DNA from: Shouchella tritolerans
GTDB taxonomy: Bacteria; Bacillota; Bacilli; Bacillales; Bacillaceae_D
Reading direction: 5' to 3'
Assembly: GCF_025770735.1 (NCBI RefSeq)
Contig: NZ_JAODPB010000002.1
Location: forward strand, 434,001 to 498,000
DNA: 64,000 nucleotides
The position numbers were made by a program, and so were the translations under genes. The notes beneath the pieces were generated by a model that was not told the origin of the DNA, searched no databases, and was given only the letters and a program-made list of their open reading frames with translations. Positions 1 to 7,719 of the stretch are shown here, piece by piece; the stretch's first letter is position 1, and every line of letters begins with the position of its first letter.

Positions 1-194
1 TCCCCTATTTTATGCTGCGGCTTGAGGAACTAAAAGCAGCCTTTCGCGCTATGCCCTTGCCGGCTACACGGGAAGAGTTTGAAACAAGGTCATCACTACT
101 CTATGTGATGAATGAATTTGAACAATATTTACAAGTGAAAGATGCGCTTTGGAACAACAAGCAGGATAAAAAAAGACCATTTCGCAAAGCCTAA
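1..194 (+). CDS. C-terminal part of an unidentified protein
   Basis: The reading frame is open from base 3 and runs to TAA at 192-194, so at least 63 residues are visible and the gene very probably begins before the window. The ATG at 12 has no Shine-Dalgarno sequence in front of it, which argues that it is internal. The visible part is charged and looks helical, with a basic tail ending in RPFRKA. I do not recognise the family. The stop overlaps the upstream ATG of the next frame by one base, so the two genes are probably cotranscribed. Confidence 0.5.
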   Translation, partial: PYFMLRLEELKAAFRAMPLPATREEFETRSSLLYVMNEFEQYLQVKDALWNNKQDKKRPFRKA

Positions 195-226
195 TGGAAA
201 GATCCGTAAAAGGAGAGGCGTATTCG

Positions 227-751
227 GTGAAATGGTCTTTTTTGTGCATATTTTTGGTTATGTCGTTACAGCCCCTGCAAATGCCTGGTGACAAGGAATG
301 GGAGGTGGAAAAAGCGAGCGTCATCGTCAATGTCCGTACAAATACGCTCGCTTTAATTGAAGCCAACCATATTGCAGAAATTCATCCTGTCGCCACCGGG
401 AAAAAAGGGGATGAAACACCCCTTGGACAGTTTACTGTTTTGGTTAAAGTAGAACAGCCTTATTACCGCAAAAAAAATATTCCCGGCGGGGATGCCCGTA
501 ATCCATTAGGAAGCAGATGGATCGGTTTCGATGCATTAGGAACGGCAGGCCGGACATATGGGCTACATGGCACCAATCGACCAGGCTCTATCGGGTATAG
601 CGCATCTGCAGGCTGTATTCGCCTAGCAAATCCGACGATTGAACGGCTTTACCGAAAAATTGACATCGGCAGCAAAATCTTCGTTGTCAACGAACATCGC
701 TCCTTCCAGGCGATTGCCAAGGAAGCGGGCCTAATAAAGGAGCAAAATTAA
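227..751 (+). CDS. Exported L,D-transpeptidase (YkuD domain)
   Basis: Members of this family cross-link peptidoglycan by L,D-transpeptidation outside the cell membrane. A hydrophobic stretch at residues 4-16 serves as export signal or anchor. The YkuD catalytic signature is present, with His114 in HGTNRPGS and the nucleophile Cys130 in SAGCIRL. I chose GTG at 227 because AGGAGAGG lies about nine bases upstream, whereas the in-frame ATG at 194 has no ribosome site. The length of 174 residues fits single-domain Bacillus YkuD proteins without a LysM domain. It follows the partial gene with no gap. Which transpeptidase paralogue it is cannot be told from sequence alone. Confidence 0.85.
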   Translation: MKWSFLCIFLVMSLQPLQMPGDKEWEVEKASVIVNVRTNTLALIEANHIAEIHPVATGKKGDETPLGQFTVLVKVEQPYYRKKNIPGGDARNPLGSRWIGFDALGTAGRTYGLHGTNRPGSIGYSASAGCIRLANPTIERLYRKIDIGSKIFVVNEHRSFQAIAKEAGLIKEQN

Positions 752-752
752 A

Positions 753-775
753 ACAGTGCGCTTCTTGCGCACTGT
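753..775. terminator. Bidirectional Rho-independent terminator
   Basis: A perfect 9-bp stem (ACAGTGCGC/GCGCACTGT) with a TTCTT loop directly follows the transpeptidase stop. The T-rich side lies on the minus strand, so it should mainly stop transcripts from the Prli42-like gene that have crossed the repeat element at 776-838. Confidence 0.75.
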
Positions 776-838
776 ACAGACTGTAGGCAAACGCTCGCAT
801 ACGTCGTGTTTGCCTCACTCATATGCTCATGAACCCCC
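776..838 (-). repeat. Dispersed 3'-UTR repeat element, truncated copy A
   Basis: Read on the minus strand this matches the right half of the element seen best at 47147-47300. It contains GTTCATGAGC, GACGTATGCGAGCGTTTG and the terminal CAGTCTG. It sits between the stop of the Prli42-like gene and the terminator hairpin at 753-775. The left half is missing. Confidence 0.7.
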
Positions 839-937
839 TTAGAAAAAGCCGAGTCCTGCTGCTCCTGTTAAAATCGTGCCAATTACTAAGGTTGCAATCA
901 TGATATACACAATCAAACGCTGGAATTTACGTGGCAT
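839..937 (-). CDS. prli42: Prli42-like small membrane protein (stressosome anchor)
   Basis: This 32-residue gene is too short for most ORF callers. It reads MPRKFQRLIVYIMIATLV and continues as a single hydrophobic helix with a short basic N-terminus and a Gly/Phe-rich end, the layout of Prli42. Prli42 was described in Listeria as a membrane peptide that tethers the stressosome. The ribosome site GGGGAGG is seven bases before the chosen ATG; an ATG two codons earlier (941-943) is too close to it. It is transcribed leftwards, and its 3' end runs into a repeat element and then a terminator. The family assignment rests on length, position of the helix and the KFQ..VVY-like start, so it is good but not certain. 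Confidence 0.75.
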   Translation of the reverse strand: MPRKFQRLIVYIMIATLVIGTILTGAAGLGFF

Positions 938-1008
938 CTCCATTCCTCCCCAAATCAACTACTTTTTAGTTTACCCGAAGAAAACACAAGCAATCAAGGG
1001 GTGTTTTT

Positions 1009-1422
1009 ATGGACCGTTTTCAAATTGACCATATTGCTATCGCCGTTCCTTCCCTAAGCACCAGCCTCCCTTTATTTGAACAAGCGCTTCAAGCGACTGC
1101 CAGCCATAAAGAAAGGCTGACACACCATCATATTAATGCTGTTTTTATTAATGGGATTGGAGTGGGGTATGAACTGATTGAACCGCATCCTAGCAACGTA
1201 TCGTTGCAACGCTTTCTAGCAAAACAAAACAATCGACCTGCTTTTCACCATATTGCTTTTTCGGTTGCTGATATAGAGACGGCAATAGGAATGTTGAAAG
1301 AGAAGCACGTCCGTTTAACGAGTGAGTTGCCGCTTATCGGAAGCTTCGGGCGCAAGGTTGCTTTTATTCATCCGAGCAGTACAGGCGGTTTGCTCGTTGA
1401 ACTTTGCGAGGGAAAAACGTGA
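1009..1422 (+). CDS. yqjC: VOC-superfamily protein, methylmalonyl-CoA epimerase-like (YqjC type)
   Basis: The protein has two glyoxalase/VOC half-domains. Candidate metal ligands are His8 in DHIAIAV, the His pair in FHHIAFSV near residue 80 and Glu131 in LLVEL, the pattern of methylmalonyl-CoA epimerases. Such enzymes interconvert the R and S forms of methylmalonyl-CoA. At 137 residues it has the family length. AAGGGG precedes the ATG. No mutase lies nearby and this window encodes the methylcitrate route for propionyl-CoA, so the true substrate is open. The B. subtilis homologue YqjC also lies near the YqjE peptidase, as here. Confidence 0.75.
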   Translation: MDRFQIDHIAIAVPSLSTSLPLFEQALQATASHKERLTHHHINAVFINGIGVGYELIEPHPSNVSLQRFLAKQNNRPAFHHIAFSVADIETAIGMLKEKHVRLTSELPLIGSFGRKVAFIHPSSTGGLLVELCEGKT

Positions 1423-1482
1423 AATCAATCAGCAAATCAGCTATAGTAAAAAGGAAATGTAAAGTAGCGATGGAGTGATGAC

Positions 1483-2595
1483 GTGTATTCAAGAGTGGTC
1501 GAAGAGTTTTTGGAACTTGTACAAATCGATTCCGAAACAAAACATGAAGGAAAAATTTCAGGTGTTTTAAAAGAAAAATTTACATCACTAGGCTTAGACG
1601 TAGTCGAAGATGATGCAAAAGAAAGAACGGGCCATGGGGCAGGGAATTTAATTTGTACGTTGCCTGAAACAGGCAGCGGATTTGATCCACTTTATTTCAT
1701 TGCCCATATGGATACAGTTGGCCCAGGTAAAGGGATTCAACCAATTGTAGAAAATGGCTATATTCAAACGGACGGGACAACCATTTTAGGAGCAGACGAT
1801 AAAGCGGGAATTGCGGCCATGCTAGAAGCGGCTCGTGTCCTCCAAGCATCCAAAGAACCACATGGCCAAATTCAGTTTGTCATTACTGTAGGCGAAGAGG
1901 CTGGCTTAGTTGGTGCGAAAGCGTTGGCCAAAGACGCGATTTCCGCTGCTTATGGCTATGCTCTTGATAGCGACGGAGAAGTTGGGGGCATGATTACGGC
2001 GGCGCCTTCGCAAGCAAAAATCTTTGCAAAAGTATATGGCAAAACGGCTCATGCTGGCGTTGAACCTGAAAAAGGAATATCGGCTATTGCAGTCGCCTCC
2101 AAAGCCGTTTCAAAAATGCCGTTAGGAAGGATTGACGCAGACACGACAGCCAATATAGGCCGATTTGAAGGCGGCACGCAAACCAATATTGTTTGCGACT
2201 TTGTCACCATCACGGCGGAAGCCCGTTCCCTTGTAGAAGAGAAGCTAAAAAAGCAAGTGGAAGCGATGAAACAAGCCTTTGAACAAGCAGCACTAGAAAT
2301 GAGCACAACCTGCGATGTGCAAGTGACGTATAGTTATCCTGGCTATCAGGAATCAGAAGACACAAAAGTGGTTCAGACCGCTCTACGTGCGATAAAAGCA
2401 TGTGGATTAACGCCTATGACTACTTCAAGTGGGGGAGGGAGCGATGCCAACATCATTTCCGGATACGGAATCCCGACCATTAACTTATCAGTAGGTTATG
2501 AAGGCATTCATACAACAAGCGAACGAATTTCGATCGAAGCACTTGAAAATACAGCAAAGCTTGTGGTAGAAATTGCCCGCTCAGCCAGGGAATAA
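1483..2595 (+). CDS. yqjE: M20-family aminopeptidase, PepT-like (YqjE)
   Basis: A zinc-dependent di/tripeptidase of the M20 family acting in the cytoplasm. The metal and catalytic residues are all visible: His75 and Asp77 in AHMDT, Asp105 in GADDKAG, the general base and ligand pair Glu138-Glu139 in GEEAGLVGA, and a late His343 in EGIHTTSE. The central lid domain occupies about residues 175-290. The start is GTG, preceded by GGAGTGA. The 370-residue length matches YqjE/PepT2 proteins. It is the last gene before a strong terminator and probably shares a transcript with the VOC gene 60 bases upstream. The exact peptide specificity is not predictable. Confidence 0.85.
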   Translation: MYSRVVEEFLELVQIDSETKHEGKISGVLKEKFTSLGLDVVEDDAKERTGHGAGNLICTLPETGSGFDPLYFIAHMDTVGPGKGIQPIVENGYIQTDGTTILGADDKAGIAAMLEAARVLQASKEPHGQIQFVITVGEEAGLVGAKALAKDAISAAYGYALDSDGEVGGMITAAPSQAKIFAKVYGKTAHAGVEPEKGISAIAVASKAVSKMPLGRIDADTTANIGRFEGGTQTNIVCDFVTITAEARSLVEEKLKKQVEAMKQAFEQAALEMSTTCDVQVTYSYPGYQESEDTKVVQTALRAIKACGLTPMTTSSGGGSDANIISGYGIPTINLSVGYEGIHTTSERISIEALENTAKLVVEIARSARE

Positions 2596-2609
2596 AATAA
2601 GAAAGAACG

Positions 2610-2648
2610 GAAGTAGAGAACGGACTTGATCTCTACTTCTATTTTTTT
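2610..2648 (+). terminator. Rho-independent terminator of yqjE
   Basis: A perfect 10-bp stem (GAAGTAGAGA/TCTCTACTTC) is followed by TATTTTTTT. Confidence 0.9.
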
Positions 2649-2756
2649 CAGAGTGAAGACTCTTCCAAATCTCGAAGGTGTAATTGCTGGAAGCCGAGGG
2701 TTTGTTTAGCATGATCACACTACGAAAATTGGTTTTATAAAGCATAAGTTACCTAC

Positions 2757-3539
2757 TTATGAGCTTACCAGTTTATTTATTGGATCCATATCTCCCAATT
2801 CACTAAGCCTTTGAACGATAAGGTTTTCTATATTCTCACTTAAAAATAATTGTTCAGATGAAAATGGGGACAGTTGTAAGCTTTCGCCAATCATGACTGA
2901 ATAAAATGCATGTTGAAACATTGCAATATCATTTGCATCATTACCGAATGCAATGTATTCCCCTTCTTTTACTCCCAGTTGTTGTAATCCACTCCATTTA
3001 TCGATTCCTTTGGGGCTTATATCTAACACTCCCTCACTTTCGTGAGAGTGAACAACAACATTCATTTTTCTAAGCTGTTCTTCGACTTCTTTCATATTAT
3101 TTGAAGTTAACATCAAAATTTTTACGATTGACTGGAGTTCATCCAACCTAACATTTTTAGCACGTCTTTGTGGATCTAGGTTATTTAAAATTGGATGTGT
3201 AAGAGGGCCTGTGTAGGCATAGTCCCAATCACTATCTATCAAATAGGAAACTTTATAAGTTCTTAGTAATTGAATAATATTTACGAGCGTTTCTTCATCA
3301 AAGTTGACTGTTGATATGATTTTCCCTTTTACTGCTACCATTGATCCATTGCCACCAATCATTGGGTATTGATGAAAACGGTCATGTAAGACGGGAAGTA
3401 AATCGCGTACTGGTCTAGCTGATGCAAAAATGACTTCATGCCCTTTTTTTACTAATTTTTCTAATGCTATTAATAACTTTTCAGAAACAGGCTGGCCTTT
3501 AAAGCAAATTGTTCCATCTAAATCAAATACGAACTTCAT
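2757..3539 (-). CDS. HAD-superfamily phosphatase, Cof/YbiV type
   Basis: Haloacid-dehalogenase-type phosphohydrolase of the Cof subfamily, enzymes that dephosphorylate sugar phosphates and similar small molecules. Motif I is DLDGT with nucleophile Asp6 and Asp8. Motif II is Ser40 in ASARP. Motif III/IV is the late GNDANDIAMF. The large cap domain lies between about residues 85 and 185. It is divergent from a Crp/Fnr-like regulator, with a palindromic candidate operator between them. Both genes look AT-richer than the flanking genes, which may mean the pair was acquired together. The substrate is unknown. Confidence 0.85.
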   Translation of the reverse strand: MKFVFDLDGTICFKGQPVSEKLLIALEKLVKKGHEVIFASARPVRDLLPVLHDRFHQYPMIGGNGSMVAVKGKIISTVNFDEETLVNIIQLLRTYKVSYLIDSDWDYAYTGPLTHPILNNLDPQRRAKNVRLDELQSIVKILMLTSNNMKEVEEQLRKMNVVVHSHESEGVLDISPKGIDKWSGLQQLGVKEGEYIAFGNDANDIAMFQHAFYSVMIGESLQLSPFSSEQLFLSENIENLIVQRLSELGDMDPINKLVSS

Positions 3540-3596
3540 TCTATGTCACTCCTACGAATTATTGTTCTTATCATATCAGTTTATATTATAATAAAA

Positions 3597-3610
3597 AGGA
3601 CATATGTCCT
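3597..3610. promoter_or_regulatory. 14-bp perfect palindrome, candidate operator
   Basis: AGGACATATGTCCT is a perfect palindrome lying 16 bases before the regulator ATG and just after a TATAAT at about 3586-3591, preceded by TTGTTC/TTCTTA. A site at +1 is a classical repressor position. It is a likely binding site for the adjacent Crp/Fnr-like regulator, but that is inference. Confidence 0.55.
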
Positions 3611-3625
3611 AAAAGGAGTTTTACT

Positions 3626-4324
3626 ATGAAATATATTCAAGACTTAAAGCTGCTTCATTCAAAATTACGAGAATATCATGTTGAAGAAATGTTTGACCGA
3701 GAAAAGCAACTTCCATTTACATTGCAGCAATATGAACAAGATGAAATGATTTTACTCGAAGGAATGGATCTGAAAACACTGTTGTTTTTAGTGGAAGGGA
3801 AAGTGAAAATAACATCAAGTGTTGAAACTGGAAAATCCCTTTTACTACGGTTTGTCCAACCTTTTTCCATTATTGGTGATATTGAACTGATTCGAAAAGT
3901 TCCCGTTCAATCACAAGTTAAAGCAGTTAATGAATGCTTATTAATTGGACTGCATGTTGATTATATAAAACAACATGAAATGAATAATCCGAAGTTTTTG
4001 CATACACTTTTAGAACATGTAAGCTATAAGCTTCAAACCTGCACAACAGCTTCCCGTGTCAATTTATTAGCCTCTGTTGAAAACAAATTTGCAAGTTACC
4101 TTATATCCACGATCTCACCTGCACCTGAAAACGTCTTTGGAATAGAGCTAAAGACTTCCAATATAAAAGAGATTGCAGATTTACTTGGTACGACATATCG
4201 ACATCTAAATCGAGTTATTCATTCGTTATCCCAAAGAAAAATTATTGAAAGGGATAAAAACTCTATTCGTATATTAAATTGGGTTAAATTAGAAGAAGTG
4301 TCTAATGGAATCCGATATAAGTAA
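3626..4324 (+). CDS. Crp/Fnr-family regulator, YeiL-like
   Basis: The protein has a cyclic-nucleotide-binding-like beta barrel at about residues 20-115 (including LEGMDLKTLLFLVEGKVKI), a dimer helix, and a C-terminal winged helix-turn-helix near 165-205 containing IKEIADLLGTTYRHLNRVI. That is the arrangement of YeiL and other Crp/Fnr members. There is no Cys cluster for an Fe-S centre, so it is not a classical Fnr. The ATG at 3626 is chosen because AAAAGGAG lies seven bases upstream; an open frame extends to 3509 but crosses the promoter and the palindrome. It is divergently paired with the HAD phosphatase, which may be its target. The ligand is unknown. Confidence 0.8.
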   Translation: MKYIQDLKLLHSKLREYHVEEMFDREKQLPFTLQQYEQDEMILLEGMDLKTLLFLVEGKVKITSSVETGKSLLLRFVQPFSIIGDIELIRKVPVQSQVKAVNECLLIGLHVDYIKQHEMNNPKFLHTLLEHVSYKLQTCTTASRVNLLASVENKFASYLISTISPAPENVFGIELKTSNIKEIADLLGTTYRHLNRVIHSLSQRKIIERDKNSIRILNWVKLEEVSNGIRYK

Positions 4325-4554
4325 AAAAGATAATCCTGTTCTCGTCGGTTATCCATAAAATTCAAATAATTTCTGTATAGTGAAGGCTAGAACATTTGTA
4401 AATTCACCAATACAGTCTATGATACGACGATATTCAGATAAAATAACCGTTATTCATTTTTTAATCTAGTTCGAAAGAAAAGTGGAAAACTTACATAGAA
4501 CAAACTGTCACCGCTCACACTAAAGGCTAAGAAGGTTAGAAAGGGTAGAGGCTT

Positions 4555-5331
4555 GTGAGGAAAAAAGGGATATTGGCTATTTTGGTGTTTATCATTTGTA
4601 TAAGTGCAGGTTTAAGGTGTGTACAGGCGATTGATTCTGGAAATGAGGAGACGAGTGTACGCCAAGCAGTGCCGCTGCCGGTTTTGCAAAATCAATTTCC
4701 AGGAGTGGTGTTTGTCAAAGGGGATCCAGCAAGCAACCAGATAGCGTTAACGTTTGATGATGGACCTGATCCTCGGTTCACTGAACAAGTATTGACGAAG
4801 CTGGAGCAACATCATGTACCTGCTACGTTCTTCGTTTTAGGACAACGGGTTGAAGCGAATCCTGAATTGTTGGTGAGATTAAGTCAAGCAGGCCATGAAG
4901 TAGGAAACCATACGTTTTCGCATCCGAATTTATCTGAAGGAAGCCTTGAGCGGCTCGAATCAGAAGTGACGAAAACCGATGCGATTATAGAAGCCACGAT
5001 TGGCTACCGTCCTCGTTTGTTTCGTCCACCTTATGGTTTTTTGACGGCAGAACAAGTCGAACGTCTTCAAGCGTTGAATGACATTGTGATTGGTTGGGAT
5101 GTCGACACACTAGATTGGCAAGGGATTCCAGCTCAAGAAGTAACGGATACAGTCCTGCAAGAAGTAGAAGCAGGCAGCATTATTCTCATGCATGATGGAG
5201 GGGATGTGGATACGCCGAACCCTGAAATCTACTCAGCAGATGCGCTGGATGACATTATCCCTGAATTACAATCCCGAGGCTATACATTTGTAACGGTGTC
5301 AGAGTTGCTTGGAGTCTCAAGGGAAAAATAA
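4555..5331 (+). CDS. Exported polysaccharide deacetylase (NodB domain), paralogue 1
   Basis: Carbohydrate esterase family 4 enzyme, expected to remove acetyl groups from peptidoglycan or another polymer outside the membrane. A signal or anchor segment covers residues 5-25. NodB motifs are complete: TFDDGPDP with Asp68/Asp69, HTFSH with His119 and His123, FRPPYG with Arg157, the DTLDWQG segment and LMHDGG. GTG is the start codon. A second, similar protein is encoded at 37160-37939. The gene is monocistronic as far as can be seen. Lipid, chitin oligomer or peptidoglycan substrates cannot be told apart here. Confidence 0.85.
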   Translation: MRKKGILAILVFIICISAGLRCVQAIDSGNEETSVRQAVPLPVLQNQFPGVVFVKGDPASNQIALTFDDGPDPRFTEQVLTKLEQHHVPATFFVLGQRVEANPELLVRLSQAGHEVGNHTFSHPNLSEGSLERLESEVTKTDAIIEATIGYRPRLFRPPYGFLTAEQVERLQALNDIVIGWDVDTLDWQGIPAQEVTDTVLQEVEAGSIILMHDGGDVDTPNPEIYSADALDDIIPELQSRGYTFVTVSELLGVSREK

Positions 5332-5513
5332 CGAATAAGACGAGAGAAGACTAGTAAGGTTAGAAGGTGAGCTGGAGAACTGGAGAACGTCTTTTTGTGG
5401 CGGCCACTTGAATGACAAAGGAATGGCCAATTGTAATGCTTCCGGTCTTTTGTTTGGCAGCACCAACAGGGGGACTGGGTTATAGGTTGAAAGTGATCTA
5501 TTGTTTTTTACAG

Positions 5514-5543
5514 AAAAAAGGCTGATACCCTTACGGATCAGCC
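5514..5543 (-). terminator. Terminator of the small gene at 5562-5738
   Basis: On the minus strand GGCTGAT and ATCAGCC pair around a short loop and are followed by six T residues. Confidence 0.85.
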
Positions 5544-5561
5544 CTTCTTGTACGTGTCGAT

Positions 5562-5738
5562 TTAACTAAATTCCATCGTTTCTAGAATTGTTTCTTCTGT
5601 TATGCCACTCATTAAAGAAAGGGTGCGCAAATCAGGAGAGGCATTGTGCTGGCTCCAGTAAGCAAACAAACATTCAATAATACGCTGACTATTTTGCTGG
5701 TACACAGTCCGTTGTGTCTGTAATAATGGGTTTACCAT
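5562..5738 (-). CDS. Small 58-residue protein of unknown function
   Basis: The frame starts at ATG 5738 with an excellent ribosome site (GGAGGTGG, about eight bases upstream) and ends at TAA just before a strong terminator, so I regard it as a real gene although it is short. The protein begins MVNPLLQTQRTVYQQNSQ and ends with a segment, LMSGITEETILETMEF, that could be a helix-turn-helix half. It has a single Cys and no membrane segment. I do not recognise a family with certainty. Short Bacillus proteins such as YqzH are possible relatives, but I cannot support that. Confidence 0.7.
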   Translation of the reverse strand: MVNPLLQTQRTVYQQNSQRIIECLFAYWSQHNASPDLRTLSLMSGITEETILETMEFS

Positions 5739-5887
5739 TTTTGCGCCACCTCCGATATAAGTAGAGGGTATACATGTAATCTACTATATTATCATGATAA
5801 CTTATTTTTAAACAAGTTTCAAACCGATTTCAGGCAGTTTCCATCCGGTGTCCATCGTGCTAAACTTAAAGAAAGGTGGCGATCAAC

Positions 5888-6322
5888 ATGCTAGATATTG
5901 AGAGACTTCGTGAGCAGCAAAGACCTTTATCAATAAGTAAAATCCGGGCCCGGCAATCGCGCGCTTCCTTCCAAGGCGTGTTTGAAGAGATTGCCGGGCA
6001 TAAAAGCGAGAAGACGGTTTATGCCATGCTTGAAACGCTAGAAAAAGATGGCGAGCGCTTGGCAAAGCATCGGACTGCGGCAGAACTGCACGCATTTAAG
6101 CGAAGCGTTCGGCAGTGTGTAAGCCATTTGCTCGAATCATTAAAAGTGGAAACGGCTTCAAGTGCGGCGAGTGGACAAGTGAGGCAATACAAATTGGTGA
6201 AAGAAATCGATAAAGGGCTTGTCGAACTGACGAGCACGGTCTTTGACCAAAGCAAAAGCGAACTGGATTTGCTAAATAAAATTGGAGAACTGCAGGGGCT
6301 AATTATCCAGTTGTATTTATGA
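5888..6322 (+). CDS. YaaR-family (DUF327) protein
   Basis: A 144-residue, mostly alpha-helical protein. The segments SFQGVFEEI near residue 25 and a long helical body ending LNKIGELQGLIIQLYL are typical of the YaaR/DUF327 family, whose function is unknown. AAAGGTGG precedes the ATG at 5888; the frame is open a little further upstream without a better start. The next gene follows after 11 bases, so the two are likely cotranscribed. In B. subtilis yaaR sits beside tmk, which is not the context here, so this may be a second family member. Confidence 0.7.
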   Translation: MLDIERLREQQRPLSISKIRARQSRASFQGVFEEIAGHKSEKTVYAMLETLEKDGERLAKHRTAAELHAFKRSVRQCVSHLLESLKVETASSAASGQVRQYKLVKEIDKGLVELTSTVFDQSKSELDLLNKIGELQGLIIQLYL

Positions 6323-6333
6323 GGTGAGCAAAA

Positions 6334-6792
6334 ATGGATACATTTGTATTTACGTACAAAACTCGTATCAATGCCACGATGAAACAAGTTTGGTCCTTTT
6401 TTTCAGATGCGACGAACATTGAAAAAGTGCACAAGCGACCGAAAGTAAGGGTTTGTAAAAAAGGGGAGAAGGATCTAGAATCAGTGATTCTGTTAGCCGC
6501 TTTCCAAATCAAATGGAAATCAGTGATCACTGATGAGCGCAAAGGCCATTATTTTATCGATGAAGCGAATAATCCTCCGTTCCCTTTTTCGTATTGGCGC
6601 CATAAGCATTCGTTTGAAAGGGACGGAGACGCTATTTTAATGGTTGATGAAGTTTCTTTCCGCGCTAAACTGCCGGCAAGTATAATCGCTAAAGGTTTAA
6701 CCGTTATGTTTAAGGCTCGTGAAAAACAAATACACGCATATTTTCAAATGAACAAAGCGATAACAGAAACCGAAGTCGAATCACAACAATAG
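6334..6792 (+). CDS. SRPBCC-fold (START-like) ligand-binding protein
   Basis: The protein is 152 residues with the beta-rich N-terminus MDTFVFTYKTRINATMKQVW, then SFFSDATNIEKV and a long C-terminal helix beginning near LPASIIAKGLTVMF. This is the pattern of the SRPBCC superfamily, small hydrophobic-ligand binding domains. The ligand and role are not predictable. It follows the YaaR-like gene with a GAGGTG ribosome site, and its last codons form the 5' arm of its own terminator. Confidence 0.65.
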   Translation: MDTFVFTYKTRINATMKQVWSFFSDATNIEKVHKRPKVRVCKKGEKDLESVILLAAFQIKWKSVITDERKGHYFIDEANNPPFPFSYWRHKHSFERDGDAILMVDEVSFRAKLPASIIAKGLTVMFKAREKQIHAYFQMNKAITETEVESQQ

Positions 6793-6810
6793 CATTCGAC
6801 TTCGGTTTTT
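6769..6810 (+). terminator. Terminator overlapping the end of the SRPBCC gene
   Basis: A 13-bp perfect stem (ACCGAAGTCGAAT at 6769-6781 and its complement at 6794-6806) runs into a T5 tract. The stop codon lies in the loop. Confidence 0.9.
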
Positions 6811-6833
6811 GTCACTTGATAAAATTACCTCCA

Positions 6834-7274
6834 TTAATGTTGGTGGAGGTATTTGCTGATTAGAGCGAGTGTTGAGCGCCTTGTCAAAATGCCAGAAAAA
6901 GCTTGTTCTTCATCAACGACACATAAAAACGAATGGTTAATCAATAAAGAAAGCGCTTTTGAAAATGGGGCATCAGGGCGGATGCACGGCACATCTTTTG
7001 CCATCACATTGTTCACTGTTAATGTAGACAACCTCTCGAGTTCAAAATCTTCATCGCCAAGCATCGCATCTAGGATGAGCGATTTGCTGATTAAACCACG
7101 GAGGCGGTAGGAGGCATCGAGAACTGGAATGGCTGTATAACCTGATTTTATTAACACAAGTAGTGCATGCTGCAAGGGGTTGTTCATTTGTACATGGGCC
7201 ACTTTATCGGCAGAAATGATCAGTGGCGCAATATCTTTATCCGAAAGAGGAAGGTCTTTTAATGTATGTAACAA
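6834..7274 (-). CDS. darB: CBS-domain c-di-AMP-binding protein DarB/CbpB (YkuL)
   Basis: Two tandem CBS motifs fill the protein. The first includes ADKVAHVQ, HALLVLIKSGYTAIPVLD and YRLRGLI; the second runs from about residue 80 through FLCVVDEEQAFSGILTRR. This closely matches B. subtilis DarB, which binds cyclic di-AMP and, when free, stimulates the Rel (p)ppGpp synthetase and pyruvate carboxylase. I place the start at TTG 7274, giving 146 residues as in DarB (147). GAAGTGA lies upstream, and the in-frame ATG at 7343 would add an unrelated leader. Confidence 0.85.
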   Translation of the reverse strand: MLHTLKDLPLSDKDIAPLIISADKVAHVQMNNPLQHALLVLIKSGYTAIPVLDASYRLRGLISKSLILDAMLGDEDFELERLSTLTVNNVMAKDVPCIRPDAPFSKALSLLINHSFLCVVDEEQAFSGILTRRSTLALISKYLHQH

Positions 7275-7324
7275 TGGAATCACTTCTTTTAATAGATTTG
7301 TTCGACTGCTGTCGCTCCCCTTTA

Positions 7325-7353
7325 ATGGTAAACGCTGTAGCACAACCAGTCAA
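7325..7353 (-). promoter_or_regulatory. Probable SigA promoter of darB
   Basis: TTGACT at 7348-7353 and TACCAT at 7325-7330 are separated by 17 bases on the darB strand. Confidence 0.5.
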
Positions 7354-7421
7354 GGCAGGAACAGCAATCGTTATAAGAGTGAAGAATTTGGCCAAAACTA
7401 TGGTAAAAAAGGGGTTTGGCC

Positions 7422-7670
7422 ATGCATTCAAAACAAACAGTTAAATACATTTGCGAGCAATTTTCTTCAGGACATGAGTATTACTTTAAGCAAGAATATA
7501 TAACTCATGACAAATGGAGCAATTTAGACTCAGTCGCTTGGTCTGCTCCAAGGCCGATTCGGAAGGAAACGTTTCTTAAACGAAAAAAGCAAGGGTATTT
7601 GTGTGAATATGTGCAAAAGCAGACGGCTGTTATCTTGCCGTTTCATAAGAAAGCCAACGCTTTTAAATAA
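7422..7670 (+). CDS. Small basic protein of unknown function, divergent from darB
   Basis: An 82-residue frame starts at ATG 7422, seven bases after AAAAAGGGG. It begins MHSKQTVKYICEQFSSGHE and has a basic middle (RKETFLKRKKQG) and Cys residues at about 10 and 58. No membrane segment or known motif was recognised. The stop lies inside a hairpin shared with the convergent subtilase gene. The good ribosome site and the fit to the terminator support it as a gene, but its family is unknown. Confidence 0.55.
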   Translation: MHSKQTVKYICEQFSSGHEYYFKQEYITHDKWSNLDSVAWSAPRPIRKETFLKRKKQGYLCEYVQKQTAVILPFHKKANAFK

Positions 7671-7680
7671 CAGCGTTGGC
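7653..7680. terminator. Hairpin between convergent genes
   Basis: An 8-bp perfect stem (GCCAACGC/GCGTTGGC) contains the stop of the 82-residue gene. On the minus strand it is followed by TTTCTT, so it best serves as terminator of the subtilase gene. Confidence 0.6.
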
Positions 7681-7719
7681 TCATCCTAAAGACTCACTCC
7701 ATTCCATTTTTTAAAACCG

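Noticed and set aside
7237-7431. Minus-strand frame with a lipoprotein-like signal (LTGC)
   Set aside because: It has no ribosome site, overlaps the darB start and promoter, and its C-terminal part is an out-of-frame reading of darB.
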